Position numbers and translations under genes: made by a program
Assembly: GCA_032622095.1 (NCBI GenBank)
Contig: CP136061.1
Coordinates: 258,818,077 to 258,882,076 of the forward strand
Direction of reading: 5' to 3'
DNA: 64,000 bases
DNA from: Siphonodentalium dalli
Lineage: Eukaryota; Mollusca; Scaphopoda; Gadilida; Siphonodentaliidae
The notes under the pieces: model-generated
Told to the model about the DNA's origin: nothing
The model's database searches: none
The model's input: only the letters and a program-made list of their open reading frames with translations
Shown here: piece by piece, positions 1 to 10,562 of the stretch
How the letters are laid out: each line of letters begins with the position of its first letter
How positions within the stretch are numbered: position 1 is the stretch's first letter

Positions 1-48
1 CACCCTGTACTATTATTCAGACATGTACTATTATTAGGCTCTTTAGAG

Positions 49-174
49 TATGTGTTTGTTTTTTCTTAGTATGTGTTTGTTTTTTCTAAGTATGTGTTTG
101 GTTTTTCTTAGTATGTGTTTGTTTTTTCTTAGTATGTGTTTGTTTTTTCTTAGTATGTGTTTGTTTTTTCTTAG
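49..174 (+). repeat. 21-bp minisatellite, about 6 copies
   Basis: Six near-identical head-to-tail copies of a T-rich 21-bp unit beginning TATGTGTTTG. Because 21 is a multiple of three the repeat stays open and encodes a repeated seven-residue pattern, but this follows from the repeat and is not evidence of a gene. Confidence 0.95.
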
Positions 175-233
175 TATGTACTTATTGTCACGAGAACAGG
201 CTGGCGTTATACAAAGAGGATCTACAACGAGTT

Positions 234-350
234 CCCAGTTTATAGCGGAATTTACAAAACGAGTCCAGTAAATTAGGTCTGGATCGAGCCTTTGGCGAGA
301 TCCATACCTAATTTACTGGACGAGTTTTGTAAATTCCGCTATAAACTGGG
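234..350. repeat. Inverted repeat with ~52-bp arms
   Basis: The arm at 234-285 pairs with 299-350 with only a few mismatches, around a 13-base spacer. Both arms contain CCAGTAAATTAGGT or its complement. It could form a long hairpin. No target duplication was identified, so it may be a degenerate foldback element. Confidence 0.9.
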
Positions 351-2458
351 GACGAGTTTTAGATTCTATTTATTACGTGACATGATCCAAAACCTCGACA
401 AAACATACTTAAATCAAAAATTAAATTATAGTCCATATCCCATCTAACATGCTATAGATATACAGGAATGTGCGTATTTTACGGACACTATGTTCGGATA
501 AACGTGTTGCCTTCATGCATACTAAATATAATTTTAACATGACCTACATTGAATGCGATAAACAGATCCAAACTTGGCATAAGTGAATTTTCGCTTTTTA
601 CCTTTTTACATTTAATTACTTCCTGTAGACATATTGATGCATGTACTGCTAGTTCATTGCATGTCATTAAAGGCACGGACGGCGTTGGTTGCAGAAATAT
701 TCATATTTATATATATATATATTAGAATAATGCACAAGTCATCCCATGCCCATGGTGACTCCTCGTGGTGACCATATGTGACCCGCCAAATGGGACGCGA
801 AACTAACATCGGCTTCTATAAGGCATGCGATGATGTTTCACGCAACTACGCGTTGTTTGCCCACGTAATGAAATAGTCCCAGCTAAATAAAGACTCTTTG
901 GTGTATTTAATGGCGTATATTTAATGACATACCTTGTCAAACTCTTTATTCATTATAGTCTGTTGGAAAAAATATTGGAAGTCAGAGGTCACCTGGTACT
1001 ATTTCCTGTTATTAAACGAACGTTTAATATCACAATTTATAGAATGAGTTTATTGAATGGAATAAGGGTAGGATCATGTAGTAAATTGAATTAGCCAGGA
1101 TCAGCAACACGTGTAACTTGTAACAAGTGTTACTATGGTATTGTGAAAAGTCTCTAATATCAACCAGCCAAACTAATAACAACATTCGGGTACTGCAGAG
1201 AAGGCGAGACAACTCTATTATGTTTATTTTCTGATCCACACATTACCGGTATTCTGTCAGGTCATAATGAATATTAAAATGAGGACCTCGATTCTAACAC
1301 TGAGCGGTGATTGGCTGTTTCTACTATGTCAGTCATAGAAAGGTCAGGTCACAATGAATGTTAAACTTAGGAACTGTGTCACTTTACAAATTTCTTTTTT
1401 AAAGTTGGAATTATCGACAGATTTCTCCTCTATTAGAATTGTTTACTGACAATGTGTTGATTTGTATGAGTAAATAAATTATTAGCCGACAATAAATCAC
1501 TAAGTTACAGATATTTAGTTGATCGTTTGAACGATTTTTAATGATAGTAAACTGCATAGGTGGTGAATTTCGATACACATGCGTCCATTGCTGTCTGAGC
1601 CGGATCAAATCGAAAAAATACGCTCTCCGGAGACAATATTCGGTGGTTAAAATTTTATCAAATGCAACGTGTATGAATGTTTCTGATGGGAGTTTGTGGT
1701 ATTTATTGAAAGATGAATTCTTTGCCGATCCATCCGTGTATATATCGTTATCATTACTGGGGTGAATGGGCTAAATTTGTGCGACTCCCGAGCGATGGTG
1801 AAACGTTGAATTTCTACAGAGACCCTTGTTTATATATATAATGTTCCATTAACGCGAAGAAGGCGCGTATATAGAGCGGCGTATGTGGGCAGAGCAAAGG
1901 AGGGGGGGGGGGGCGGACAGCGGAGCGCGTTACAGGCCCCTGTGTTGGTGAGCGAATGTCGTGAGCCAAGAGAGTGCGTGCATTAAGAAAGATATATATG
2001 TGAACGCGAGGAATGCCATATATATATAAATATAAATTCCATTGACCATTTTGTATATGACATTCCTCACCAAATGTGATTGGTTCTTCAATAAACATTT
2101 GTTGGATGACAAGTTGAAACTATTTGCTACAAAATATGAATTATTATTATTAAATTAGTGTATTAATTCATTTACCTTTTCGTCACTTTTATTTGCTGAA
2201 TGGGTAATAATTTTAGTGGAAGAATAGCAAATGTCATGATTATTTCCAAACTTTACCCCAAGCACATGTTTACAGTGAATCAGAAACAAGAAATGTTGTA
2301 ATGAAATTTGCAAGCTAAATTTCTTGTTTTGTATTATACAATTGTCATCTACAATGATTTTCTGCATATATACATAATGGGTCGACTTGTTAGATGGACA
2401 CAAACTTGTTGATTTCCCCCCGACAACTTAAATAATATTTATTCCATGCACAATTGCT
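351..2458. other. Intergenic, no gene recognised
   Basis: No coding region or known repeat was recognised. Visible details are a short (TA)n run near 705-722, a poly-G tract at about 1901-1916, an isolated ATATGTGACCCGCC at about 773-786 that matches the end of the foldback element at 2459, and a short direct repeat (GTCAGGTCA followed by AATGAAT) near 1256 and 1343. Reading frames here are short and unremarkable. Confidence 0.6.
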
Positions 2459-2512
2459 ATATGTGACCCGCCATATCAAATCCAGTCGGAAGTCGGGATT
2501 GTTTTACCCTGT

Positions 2513-2581
2513 GCCAATGCATTCTCTTATATATGCGAGTCGACCATAGGTCGCCTCGCATATATAAGGGAATGCATTGGC
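2513..2581. repeat. F1 hairpin module, left
   Basis: A ~69-base palindrome starting GCCAATGCATTCTC and closing GAATGCATTGGC. The stem is about 31 bp with a tiny loop around ATA. Nearly the same sequence recurs at about 2791, 54058, 54228, 55421, 55698, 58749, 63013 and 63161. Confidence 0.9.
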
Positions 2582-2790
2582 CTAACATTTTTAATAATGT
2601 TTTCTTGTATTCTTTAACAATTTTATAATTTCACCCATACAGAGCCCCAGACAAACATGAGCAGACGACACTCTTCTATATGCTTCTATATATGTGTGGG
2701 GCTCCCTGCAGGGTAATGGATGTTTTTTTTATTTTATGTCCTAAAAATTGTCAGAAACATTTATTTAAAAAAAATGATAAAAAATTGTTA

Positions 2791-2860
2791 GGCCAATGCA
2801 TTCTCTTATATATGCGAGGCGACCTATGGTTGACTCGCATATATAAGAGAATGCTTTGGC
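2791..2860. repeat. F1 hairpin module, right
   Basis: Reverse-complement counterpart of the hairpin at 2513-2581. The small asymmetry of the stem (GAGTCGACC on one side, GGTCGCCTC on the other) is inverted, as expected for terminal inverted repeats. Confidence 0.9.
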
Positions 2861-2914
2861 ACAGGGTAAAAAAATCCCGACCTCCGACTGGATTTGATAT
2901 GGCGGGTCACATAT

Positions 2915-3773
2915 GTGAAATATGACACATGCATACAATAATTATTCTGTTGTGGAACGATTTCGACATCGAGAATTGTGCTTATTTTTTATTTTAAAAA
3001 AATTCCGAAAATATTATGTAACATACATTGTATTTGGTGACATTGTATTTGGTGACGTTGGATATGAGACAATGAAGATACGTACCGAGTCCTGGAACGA
3101 CGAAGTTAAGTATACAGCATATCACAGCTAACGGCATAGGCATCGCAGGGACGGCTAGGCGCTCATCCTTTCCGCGCGCCCCTCCTTGTCCGGTACCAGA
3201 CCCCATGTTTCTAGCGAGCGGTTATCAGGTCGTGGTATTGGGTTTTTAAAATTGTCTGTGGGTGTATATTTATATGAAGGTAACACCAATAACCAGTCAG
3301 TTTAACCAGAACCTGATCCGTAGAATAAATCCGTTACACATCCTCATGCACAGTTCAGTCATATAGTCATGTGAGTTCTGGTGTCAACTGTAGGCGAAAA
3401 GTCGTCGTCACACACACCCAAAACTCCCAACTCAAATTTGGAATATTTAATTCGGTATCACACTTTGTTAAACAGTTGTCAGTTCGCTTCATGTACACGC
3501 GACTTATCCTCCCAAAATATCATAACAAACCATTCAGTAATATCCCTTTCTCCATGGCGAATGTAGCGAGTATTGTTTACACCAACAGCGAGAAATGTCA
3601 TCCATTATTGATTCTATATATAACGTTGTAGTGCAGCTATCCGGGTGTGTGGTAATTCAATGGCACATATTTACTATACAGTGCTCTCCAGAACACCATG
3701 CGTTGTTCACTCTTCCTGTATCTGTATATGTTGATATTTCAGTGCAGGGAACTTATAGACGCGCTGCGGCACT
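2915..3773. other. Intergenic, no gene recognised
   Basis: No recognisable gene. A short tandem direct repeat (TTGTATTTGGTGAC) lies at about 3029-3056. The reading frames are short, overlap on both strands, and show no known domain. Confidence 0.55.
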
Positions 3774-4133
3774 GGTTCATGTGCTACCACGGCCGAGTAA
3801 CATTATTAACTCTGTGGTGACTCCAGTAGCGTTCCTTAACGTGCTTAACGTGCACACACCAAGTCACGGGTACACGAGTCAGCCATTAATATCCAGATCG
3901 GACAGCATACTCCACCCACGACAACATACATGTACCTGGATACATGTTACAATGGTGGAGGGGGGGGGGTCAGCATTTTGCATTCGGGTCTTTGTCCAAT
4001 GATCTCGAATGAGACTATATTCAGTCTGACATACTTGGTGTCTGACCGAGTTCTGATACCCTGCCCACGTTTCGATCCCCGGTCCGCTAGCACGATAGAC
4101 CAGTACGCTACCTCTCGGCTGCCGACTTCCCTA
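3774..4133 (-). mobile_element. tRNA-derived SINE, copy 1
   Basis: Read on the minus strand, an RNA polymerase III type internal promoter is visible: an A-box-like TAGCGTACTGG at 4110-4100 and a perfect B box GATCGAAAC at 4077-4069. A ~290-bp body follows, ending near GGCCGTGGTAGCAC. The same head, body and tail occur in the same order at 32604-33540, which defines the element limits. A poly-G tract sits at about 3960-3969. Assignment to a named SINE family needs a database. Confidence 0.8.
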
Positions 4134-5556
4134 TATAACACCTGGTCAAGTGGTTCTGCTAGTTTGATATGATGGTGATATTTCCTGCTGATGCTGGTAG
4201 GCCAAACTGATGTTGTTAAGAAATTGTACCATTATTTGTCATTTTCGCGGTGTTTGGACGAATGAAAGATAAGCCAGTTTCTCTATAAAATATACAAGAA
4301 CATATATACTTATCTAAATATTTAAACAATGGCCGGTCTGGTATCGGCATTATAAATTACTAGCAGGGTTACCCGGTGTTGCCCAGGTTAAAGTGGTGTG
4401 GTGGAAAACTCCATTTTTGGGGAAATATTATGGGAATAGAGAGTACTCTTGCTAAAATTAGTTACTATCCCAGGAATAAAAGGAGTAGTATAATCAGCAT
4501 GTCCGTATGTCCGTTGTCCATCAAGGTCATCCGGATCATAACTTCAACATTATTGCATGAATCAGAATTCCATGTGTTTCGTATGTAGTTGGTATTTAAG
4601 AACGCATATGTCGAAATCAAATTTGTCAAGGTCCGCTGATTTTAAACGGAGTTAAGCCCCGTTTTCGATTGAGAAAACGGCAGTTGTTTGGATTTTCCAG
4701 ATGATAACTTGAGCAATATTCAACATATTTTGTTTACATTTGTCACGTTGATCACATTTGAAGCACAGGTGCAAGTTATATTTTGATTGTAGCCACTTGA
4801 TTGTTGACGGAGTTATCAGTCGGATTTATGCCTTTTGTTCAATTTAAAAATCAAAAAATTTGGGTTGTCTGGATGATAACTTGATCAATCGTTTTTTTAT
4901 ATCCTGTATGCAATCACACCTGAAAAGACTCAATCATGTCAAGTTAGAATTCGGTGATGGTTCGTTGATTATAATTTTAGTGTTTCTAAATGACAACGTG
5001 ATCAAACTTGAATCTCATGCTATTTGGTGTGCAGTCTACCTTTGAAAACACACTGGTCATCGTCAAGTTGGAATCAATTTGTTATCGGAATTTGATTTCT
5101 TTGTCATTAAATGAAGCCAAAGCACAAAAAAGCCACCTCTTTTAAGCAGACGTGGGATCAGCGACCTTTTTAGTTTCATAAATGTTATACCCAAATGGGC
5201 AACACACGACGTCATTCTTATACATGCAGGGACTATTTAATATGCAGTGACAAAAATTGGCAGACCATTACAAGACGTCATTTCCATACATGGATTATAA
5301 TCAGTGGCTCACCTTGTCGGAAGTTTGCCATTTCGACGCATGGGTACTCGCATGTTCTATGTTCACATGCTCATCCCGCGTCAATTAATGTAACCAGAGC
5401 GGACCATTCAAATTCAAATGAGAAGCCGTTCAAAATCGTGCCATCTCCACAAATGACAAGTTCGTTAATATACGAAAGTGTTCAGTTTTTGGCCAATTAA
5501 ATTCCGCCAATGAGACGTGCGATTATCAAATCAACATTGGAAATCCGCTTTTTCTT
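4134..5556. other. Degenerate repeat region, no gene
   Basis: About 4370-5110 contains diverged repeats of a phrase like CCAGATGATAACTT followed by GGAGTTAT, also seen at 40040-40410. It is probably an old interspersed repeat. About 5165-5250 resembles 55335-55395 (both contain GTCATTCTTATA and ATGCAGTGAC). No gene recognised. Confidence 0.5.
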
Positions 5557-8245
5557 GTAATCAGGTATTTTGCGATGAAATTTCATTGTTCTCCTTAATA
5601 ACGACAACTGAATTACGCGAAATTGTAAACAAACAGCCATCCATTCGTCCCGCAAAATCATCGATAAGCAATCGAGGCAATGTTGAAACGAAATTAAGGC
5701 AATACCTGCGCCCAGCAAGTGTATTGGGTGTGAGCTATATCCGCAAGTGCGTGGTATTACCAACCCGGAAGGTATCACCGAATCGGACTGAATTGGAAGT
5801 CATTTTCATATAGGAATACGCGTGTTTCTCATCGTAAAACAGACGATGGGTAACATGCGTTCGTCCACACGAAGCAGGAGTGTCTACCTACCCGATGTCA
5901 GTATGTTCTCTCAGATCAAACCATTTACCATTTTTAGGGAATTATTTCAATAGTATTTTTGCTTTTGCTTACTAAAATTTTCGAGAACATCATTCCACTG
6001 GGATAGCTCCTGGCCGTCCACGCTGCCAAAACAATGTTGGTATATAGCTGAATGTGTTAATGAAGCATAGGATTGAACTGAAATTTAAACATCAGTGTCA
6101 TTCTTAATATGCGCGCGATATGGTTTGATCACTGTCAGTCCAGATAGATGTCAAAGTCGCGGATCTTCTGTTCAGTAAATATGCGTAGCACTTAAGGAGT
6201 TCTGGTGAGTTTTCGCACGTTTTCTTGTATCTGAGACTGATCAATTGGACTGCGAATATCATCTCAAATATGAATCCACAACATGTTCGTAATATTGTGT
6301 ACATTATGAATGGATTTTAATTGAAATTAATTGAACATCCGTCTCAGCATTCAAATTTGCGATTTCAAAAAGGTGAATGCATGATAACGTAATGCCTTGA
6401 TCACACGCTCCTGAATGCTGTCATTCGTATGTATGCAGCTAACAGGACATTCGTTTAATGTTAACATAATTAGGGTTTGTATATAGACCCCACAGGATGA
6501 AACTATTGACATACTTTACGGCTTGTTCCCATTCGCGTAAACCTTTACACGACAATGAAACCGAATCATCTTATCGAATATACGTAACAATATCATATAG
6601 CTACACATTATACAATGTCTGGCTAAAAAGAGGCATCATATAATATTGTGACGATTCTATTTTAACCATGAACGGTCATACGTATATTATCACAATGCAT
6701 AATGTGTGTACTCTCATCTGGATGTGGGTGGGTCTGTCACCTCTTAGTTTAAACAATATTTTATTTGAACTAAACAGAATAAAATTACAAACAATAAATA
6801 CATAAATACATATAATTATAAAATGTTAAAAAGAGGATTGGGCAACAAGCTTAGGGGCTTTTGTTAAGTACTATCCCATGTATCTTCGAATAGTTACCAT
6901 TGGGGTAAAGCAGACGGGTTTAGTCACGCGCGCGCCGCGTGTATACTGTCATAGATATTCTAGATAGCTGTGGGCGCTGACATTAACATGGGTGTTTTAT
7001 TTATAGACTGGGAAATTTTTGGGATGATTAAAAGTCGAACTGCGTCCGGTAAAAGGTGTAGTTGGGAGTTTCAATGTCGTTTATTGTCGTTTAATTAACG
7101 TTATGTCAATAATGTCGATTTTTGGTTTGTGATAAGCTATGTCAATTACCAATAAAAGAAATGAAAAAGATAATTTGTAAGTCTTATATTTCAACTTTTA
7201 GAAACTTTGTTCGTTCTCCAGCCCATTGGTGGTTGTGGTCGGAGACGGTCGAGTTGGCCGCCGGTTCGTTAATTACACCCTGAATCTAGTTGGATGAACG
7301 TTGTATACAACTCGTTGGGTGCGAATTTGTTGTGTACTTATTATCCAACAGTTTAGTACGATGTACACAACTGATTGCGTGAAATGTCTTCTGTGGTATT
7401 ACTTTCATACCACATTGGATAAAATCGCCACGTGACCGGGTCATCCAAAAGCAGCGCGTTTCCGGTGCGGGCGAGCATGCGAGTTTTTGGCTCCAAATAT
7501 TTCAAAACAAGATGGACGACTGCGTGAAACAACTCCTGAGCGACTGGAAAATTGGACAAGACGTCGTGGATAGCCTTGCAGGTATAGTATACCTTTGTTA
7601 TAATTATTCTTTGTACGATATACTGATTATGTAGGCTTTATGTATTGAGTGTATATTTATTTATATTTGCCAAATTTTGAAGTTTACAAATTTACACAAC
7701 TGCTGACGGCACTAATTTGACTAACGTATAGTACACTCATACACTCAACACATAAAGCCTACATAATCAGTGTATCATACAAAGAATAATTATAACAAAG
7801 GTATACTATACCGGCAAAGCTATCCACGACGTCTTGTCCCATTTTACTTTAATCAACGTTGGGTAAACTTTCCAATCAACAAATCTCATCCAACTCTACC
7901 CAACACCCAACAGTTCAATAAACGTAGATATGTGCTGTGGGCAATTAACTTGTAATAGTATATCCAACAAAATTGTCGTGCAACTTTTCACACAACGTAG
8001 ATAGGTGCTGTGGGCATACAACGGTTGATTGACTGTTGGATAACTTCTTATCCAACTAGATTTAGGGTGTAGGTGCTGGTTTTTATTGTTATTTTAACGG
8101 AATTCTGAGTTGGTCATTCACGAAACTAATATATGTTATATTCTATAATTACAATGATGTGTATATAATATATGATCTTGAGCGCGTTACCATTTCTGAC
8201 TATGGTTTTCTTGTTCTGTATTGTCCGAATAATAAAGTTTAGATG
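5557..8245 (+). repeat. Giant inverted repeat, left arm (2.69 kb)
   Basis: Reads as the reverse complement of 10563-13248. The outer end starts GTAATCAGGTATTTTGCG and the inner end is CGAATAATAAAGTTTAGATG. Scattered single-base differences and small indels were seen, so the arms look about 98 percent identical by eye. No transposase or host gene was recognised in the arm. It contains the TA-target element at 7276-8069. Confidence 0.95.
7276..8069. mobile_element. TA-target MITE in left arm
   Basis: Terminal inverted repeats CACCCTGAATCTAGTTGGAT and its complement (one difference) are flanked by TA on both sides (7274-7275 and 8070-8071), as for Tc1/mariner-type insertion. Inside, a second inverted repeat of about 100 bp (about 7552-7655 with 7735-7845) contains GTATAGTATACC. 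No transposase: a 68-residue minus-strand frame at 7353-7559 matches no family I know. The element is duplicated with the arm at 10739-11530. Confidence 0.85.
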
Positions 8246-9094
8246 AAGTGTCTATATAACACATGTGGTCAGCATGGGCATACCAAGCTACATCACCACG
8301 TATAACAGAATCAGACTCAGAATTTATTCTCCAATCGCCGGCCGTGTTCGGTATGACACAGAATATATATTAATACACAATACATACATGCATACATATA
8401 TAATAGTGGCATATACAAATATAGACCAGAAATCGTGTGCACATGAGAGAGGATGTGTGTTGTGGGTTGTGTTTGTTGTTGTTGGGTATAGGGTGCGTTC
8501 ATGTGGCTTTTCCCTCGCATATTTCGCTGTATGCACGCACGTGTGTGTTGGTTGGGATGTCATAATGGGGTATTCGTTCGTAATTTCGCGTTGGTTTGGT
8601 GGGGTTTTGGTGGGGGTGGAGTGGCTGACATTCGGATATGAGTGCATGGTGAAACGTATACACAATGCGCTCGCCTATACAAATTTAAAGTAATGATATA
8701 AATCAATTAACAGTTATAGCAGCCCAAAATCTTCCTTTAGTTGGACTCTTCTGCTATAGGGCATCCCCCCTCTACTCACATAATGTGGGTCACACAAAGC
8801 TAACATATATATATAACACTTACCGGTATTGGTAATATCCACTTCACTGTGATACATGTTTATACAGTCATGATTGTTATGTACACATCTAAAATACAAT
8901 AATGCATAACTGTTCTAATTTAGCTCTTTGACCACAGTTGGCATAAGTTTTACATCGGACTTTACTATGTTATCTTATAAGTTTTATATATTGTAATTGT
9001 TATGTGATTGACACGCTCGGCCTCAGTTAGGAGAGGATACTAATTTTTGAAAGACGCACTATCCACAAATTGCGCACCTGGTATAAAATAATAA
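8246..9094. other. Loop of the giant inverted repeat, non-satellite part
   Basis: Unique-looking sequence with a GT-rich, stop-poor section at about 8440-8620. A 142-residue plus-strand frame at 8265-8693 runs through it but has low-complexity composition and no recognisable domain. No gene called. Confidence 0.5.
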
Positions 9095-10557
9095 ATGCAT
9101 GTGTCAATGACACTGTAGCTGAACTTTGCAAAGAAGTTACATTTTTGCGATGCGCAATAAACGGAATGATGAATTGAATTTTGAAATCCAAGATGGCAGC
9201 TGACGGCCATGTTTTTTGCCGAATGACACCAAAATGACCCGTTCCCATCTACATGTCAATGTCAACACCATGACAAGTTTCATAATGATCCGAGGAAAGG
9301 TACAACCTTGGATGTAGTCATGCAATGAGTAAAATGCAAGATGTCTGCTGGCGGCAACTTTTTATGGAATAATGACTCATAAATGACTCGTTCCCATCTA
9401 CATGTAAATATTAACATGCACGACAAATTTCACGACGATCAGATGAACACTCTTGCCTGTAGCCGTGCTATGTATTGAACTTTGAAATCCCAGATGGCTG
9501 CTGGTGGCCATGTTTTTCTGCCGAATGAACCCAAAATGACTCGTTCCTATCTACATCTACAAAAATATCATAATGATAAGGCTAAAGGTACGACTAGACG
9601 CCCGTGCCAAACGATTTAGTCATGCAAAGATTAAAATCCAAGATTGCTGCCAGCAGCCATGTTTTATGGCCGAATGACTCAAAAACGACTCGATCCATCT
9701 ACATGTCAATAATAAATCCATGGCAAATTTCATGGTGATCAGACAAACAGTACGGCATGTAGCCCGTGCTAATGGATTGCATTTTAAAATCCAAGATGGC
9801 CGTCGGCAGCCATGTTTATTGGCCGAATTCCCCCAAAATGACTCATTTACATCTACATCTCAATGTTATCATCCATTACCAATTTCATAATGACCAAAGG
9901 TACAACCTCTAGCCCGTGCCAAAGGATTTAGTCATGCAAAGATATGGCTGCTGGCCGCTAAGTTTATGGCCGAAAGAACCCAATGTGGCTCATTCCCATC
10001 TGCATCTCAATGTTATCATCCATTACCAATTTCATAATGATCCGACCAAAGATACGACCTATAGGCCGTGCTAAAGGATTTAGTCATGCAAAGAGTAAAA
10101 TACAATATGGCTGCTAGCGGCCATGTTTTATGGCTGAATAACCCCAAAATGACCCGATTTCCATCTACATGCCAATGCTAACATGTATGACAAATTTCAT
10201 GATTACCCAACCGATGGTATGACCTCTAACCCGTGCCTATGCTTTTAGTCATGCAAAGAGTAAAATCCAAGTTGGCTGCCGGCGGCCATGTTTATGGCCT
10301 AATGACCCCTAATGTCTCGTTCCCACATACATGTCAATATTAACATCCACGACAAATTTCACGATGATAAGACGAACAGTCCGGTCTGTAGCCCGTGCTA
10401 ATAGATTGAATTTTGAAATCCACGATGGCTGCTGGCGGCCATGGTTTGTTGCCAAATGGCCCCAAAATCACTCTTTCCCATCTACATGGCAACGTCAACA
10501 GACACATCAAATTTCATAACGATCCGACCAAAGGTACGACTAGTCGCCAGTGCCAAA
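9095..10557 (+). repeat. 161-bp satellite, array 1 (~9 units)
   Basis: Head-to-tail diverged units of about 160 bp. Each contains TTTAGTCATGCAAAGAGTAA or a TGAATTTTGAAATCC variant, then AAGATGGC-type sequence, GGCGGCCATGTTTT, CCCAAAATGACTCG, CCCATCTACATGTC and GACAAATTTCAT. These units are more diverged than those after 13 kb. The array fills the inner part of the inverted-repeat loop and abuts the right arm. Confidence 0.9.
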
Positions 10558-10562
10558 CATGA

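Larger units (their letters stand above)
2459..2914. mobile_element. Foldback element F1, full-length copy with hairpin arms
   Basis: Long terminal inverted repeats (~125 bp) begin ATATGTGACCCGCCATATC and each contain a near-perfect hairpin (2513-2581 and 2791-2860). The ~210-bp AT-rich interior has no coding capacity. A second copy lies in opposite orientation at about 55405-55828. The target duplication is unclear (a TA is possible). This is a non-autonomous DNA element with an unusual design in which each TIR arm is itself a palindrome. Confidence 0.85.

Noticed and set aside
50-271. Frame encoding repeated MCLFFLS
   Set aside because: Direct product of a 21-bp minisatellite with no support as a gene.
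7353-7559. 68-residue frame inside the TA MITE, also at 11247-11453
   Set aside because: Conserved only because the whole arm is duplicated. No similarity to a transposase was recognised and the length is compatible with chance.
8265-8693. 142-residue frame in the inverted-repeat loop
   Set aside because: Runs through GT-rich, stop-poor sequence. The composition is low-complexity and no domain is recognisable.
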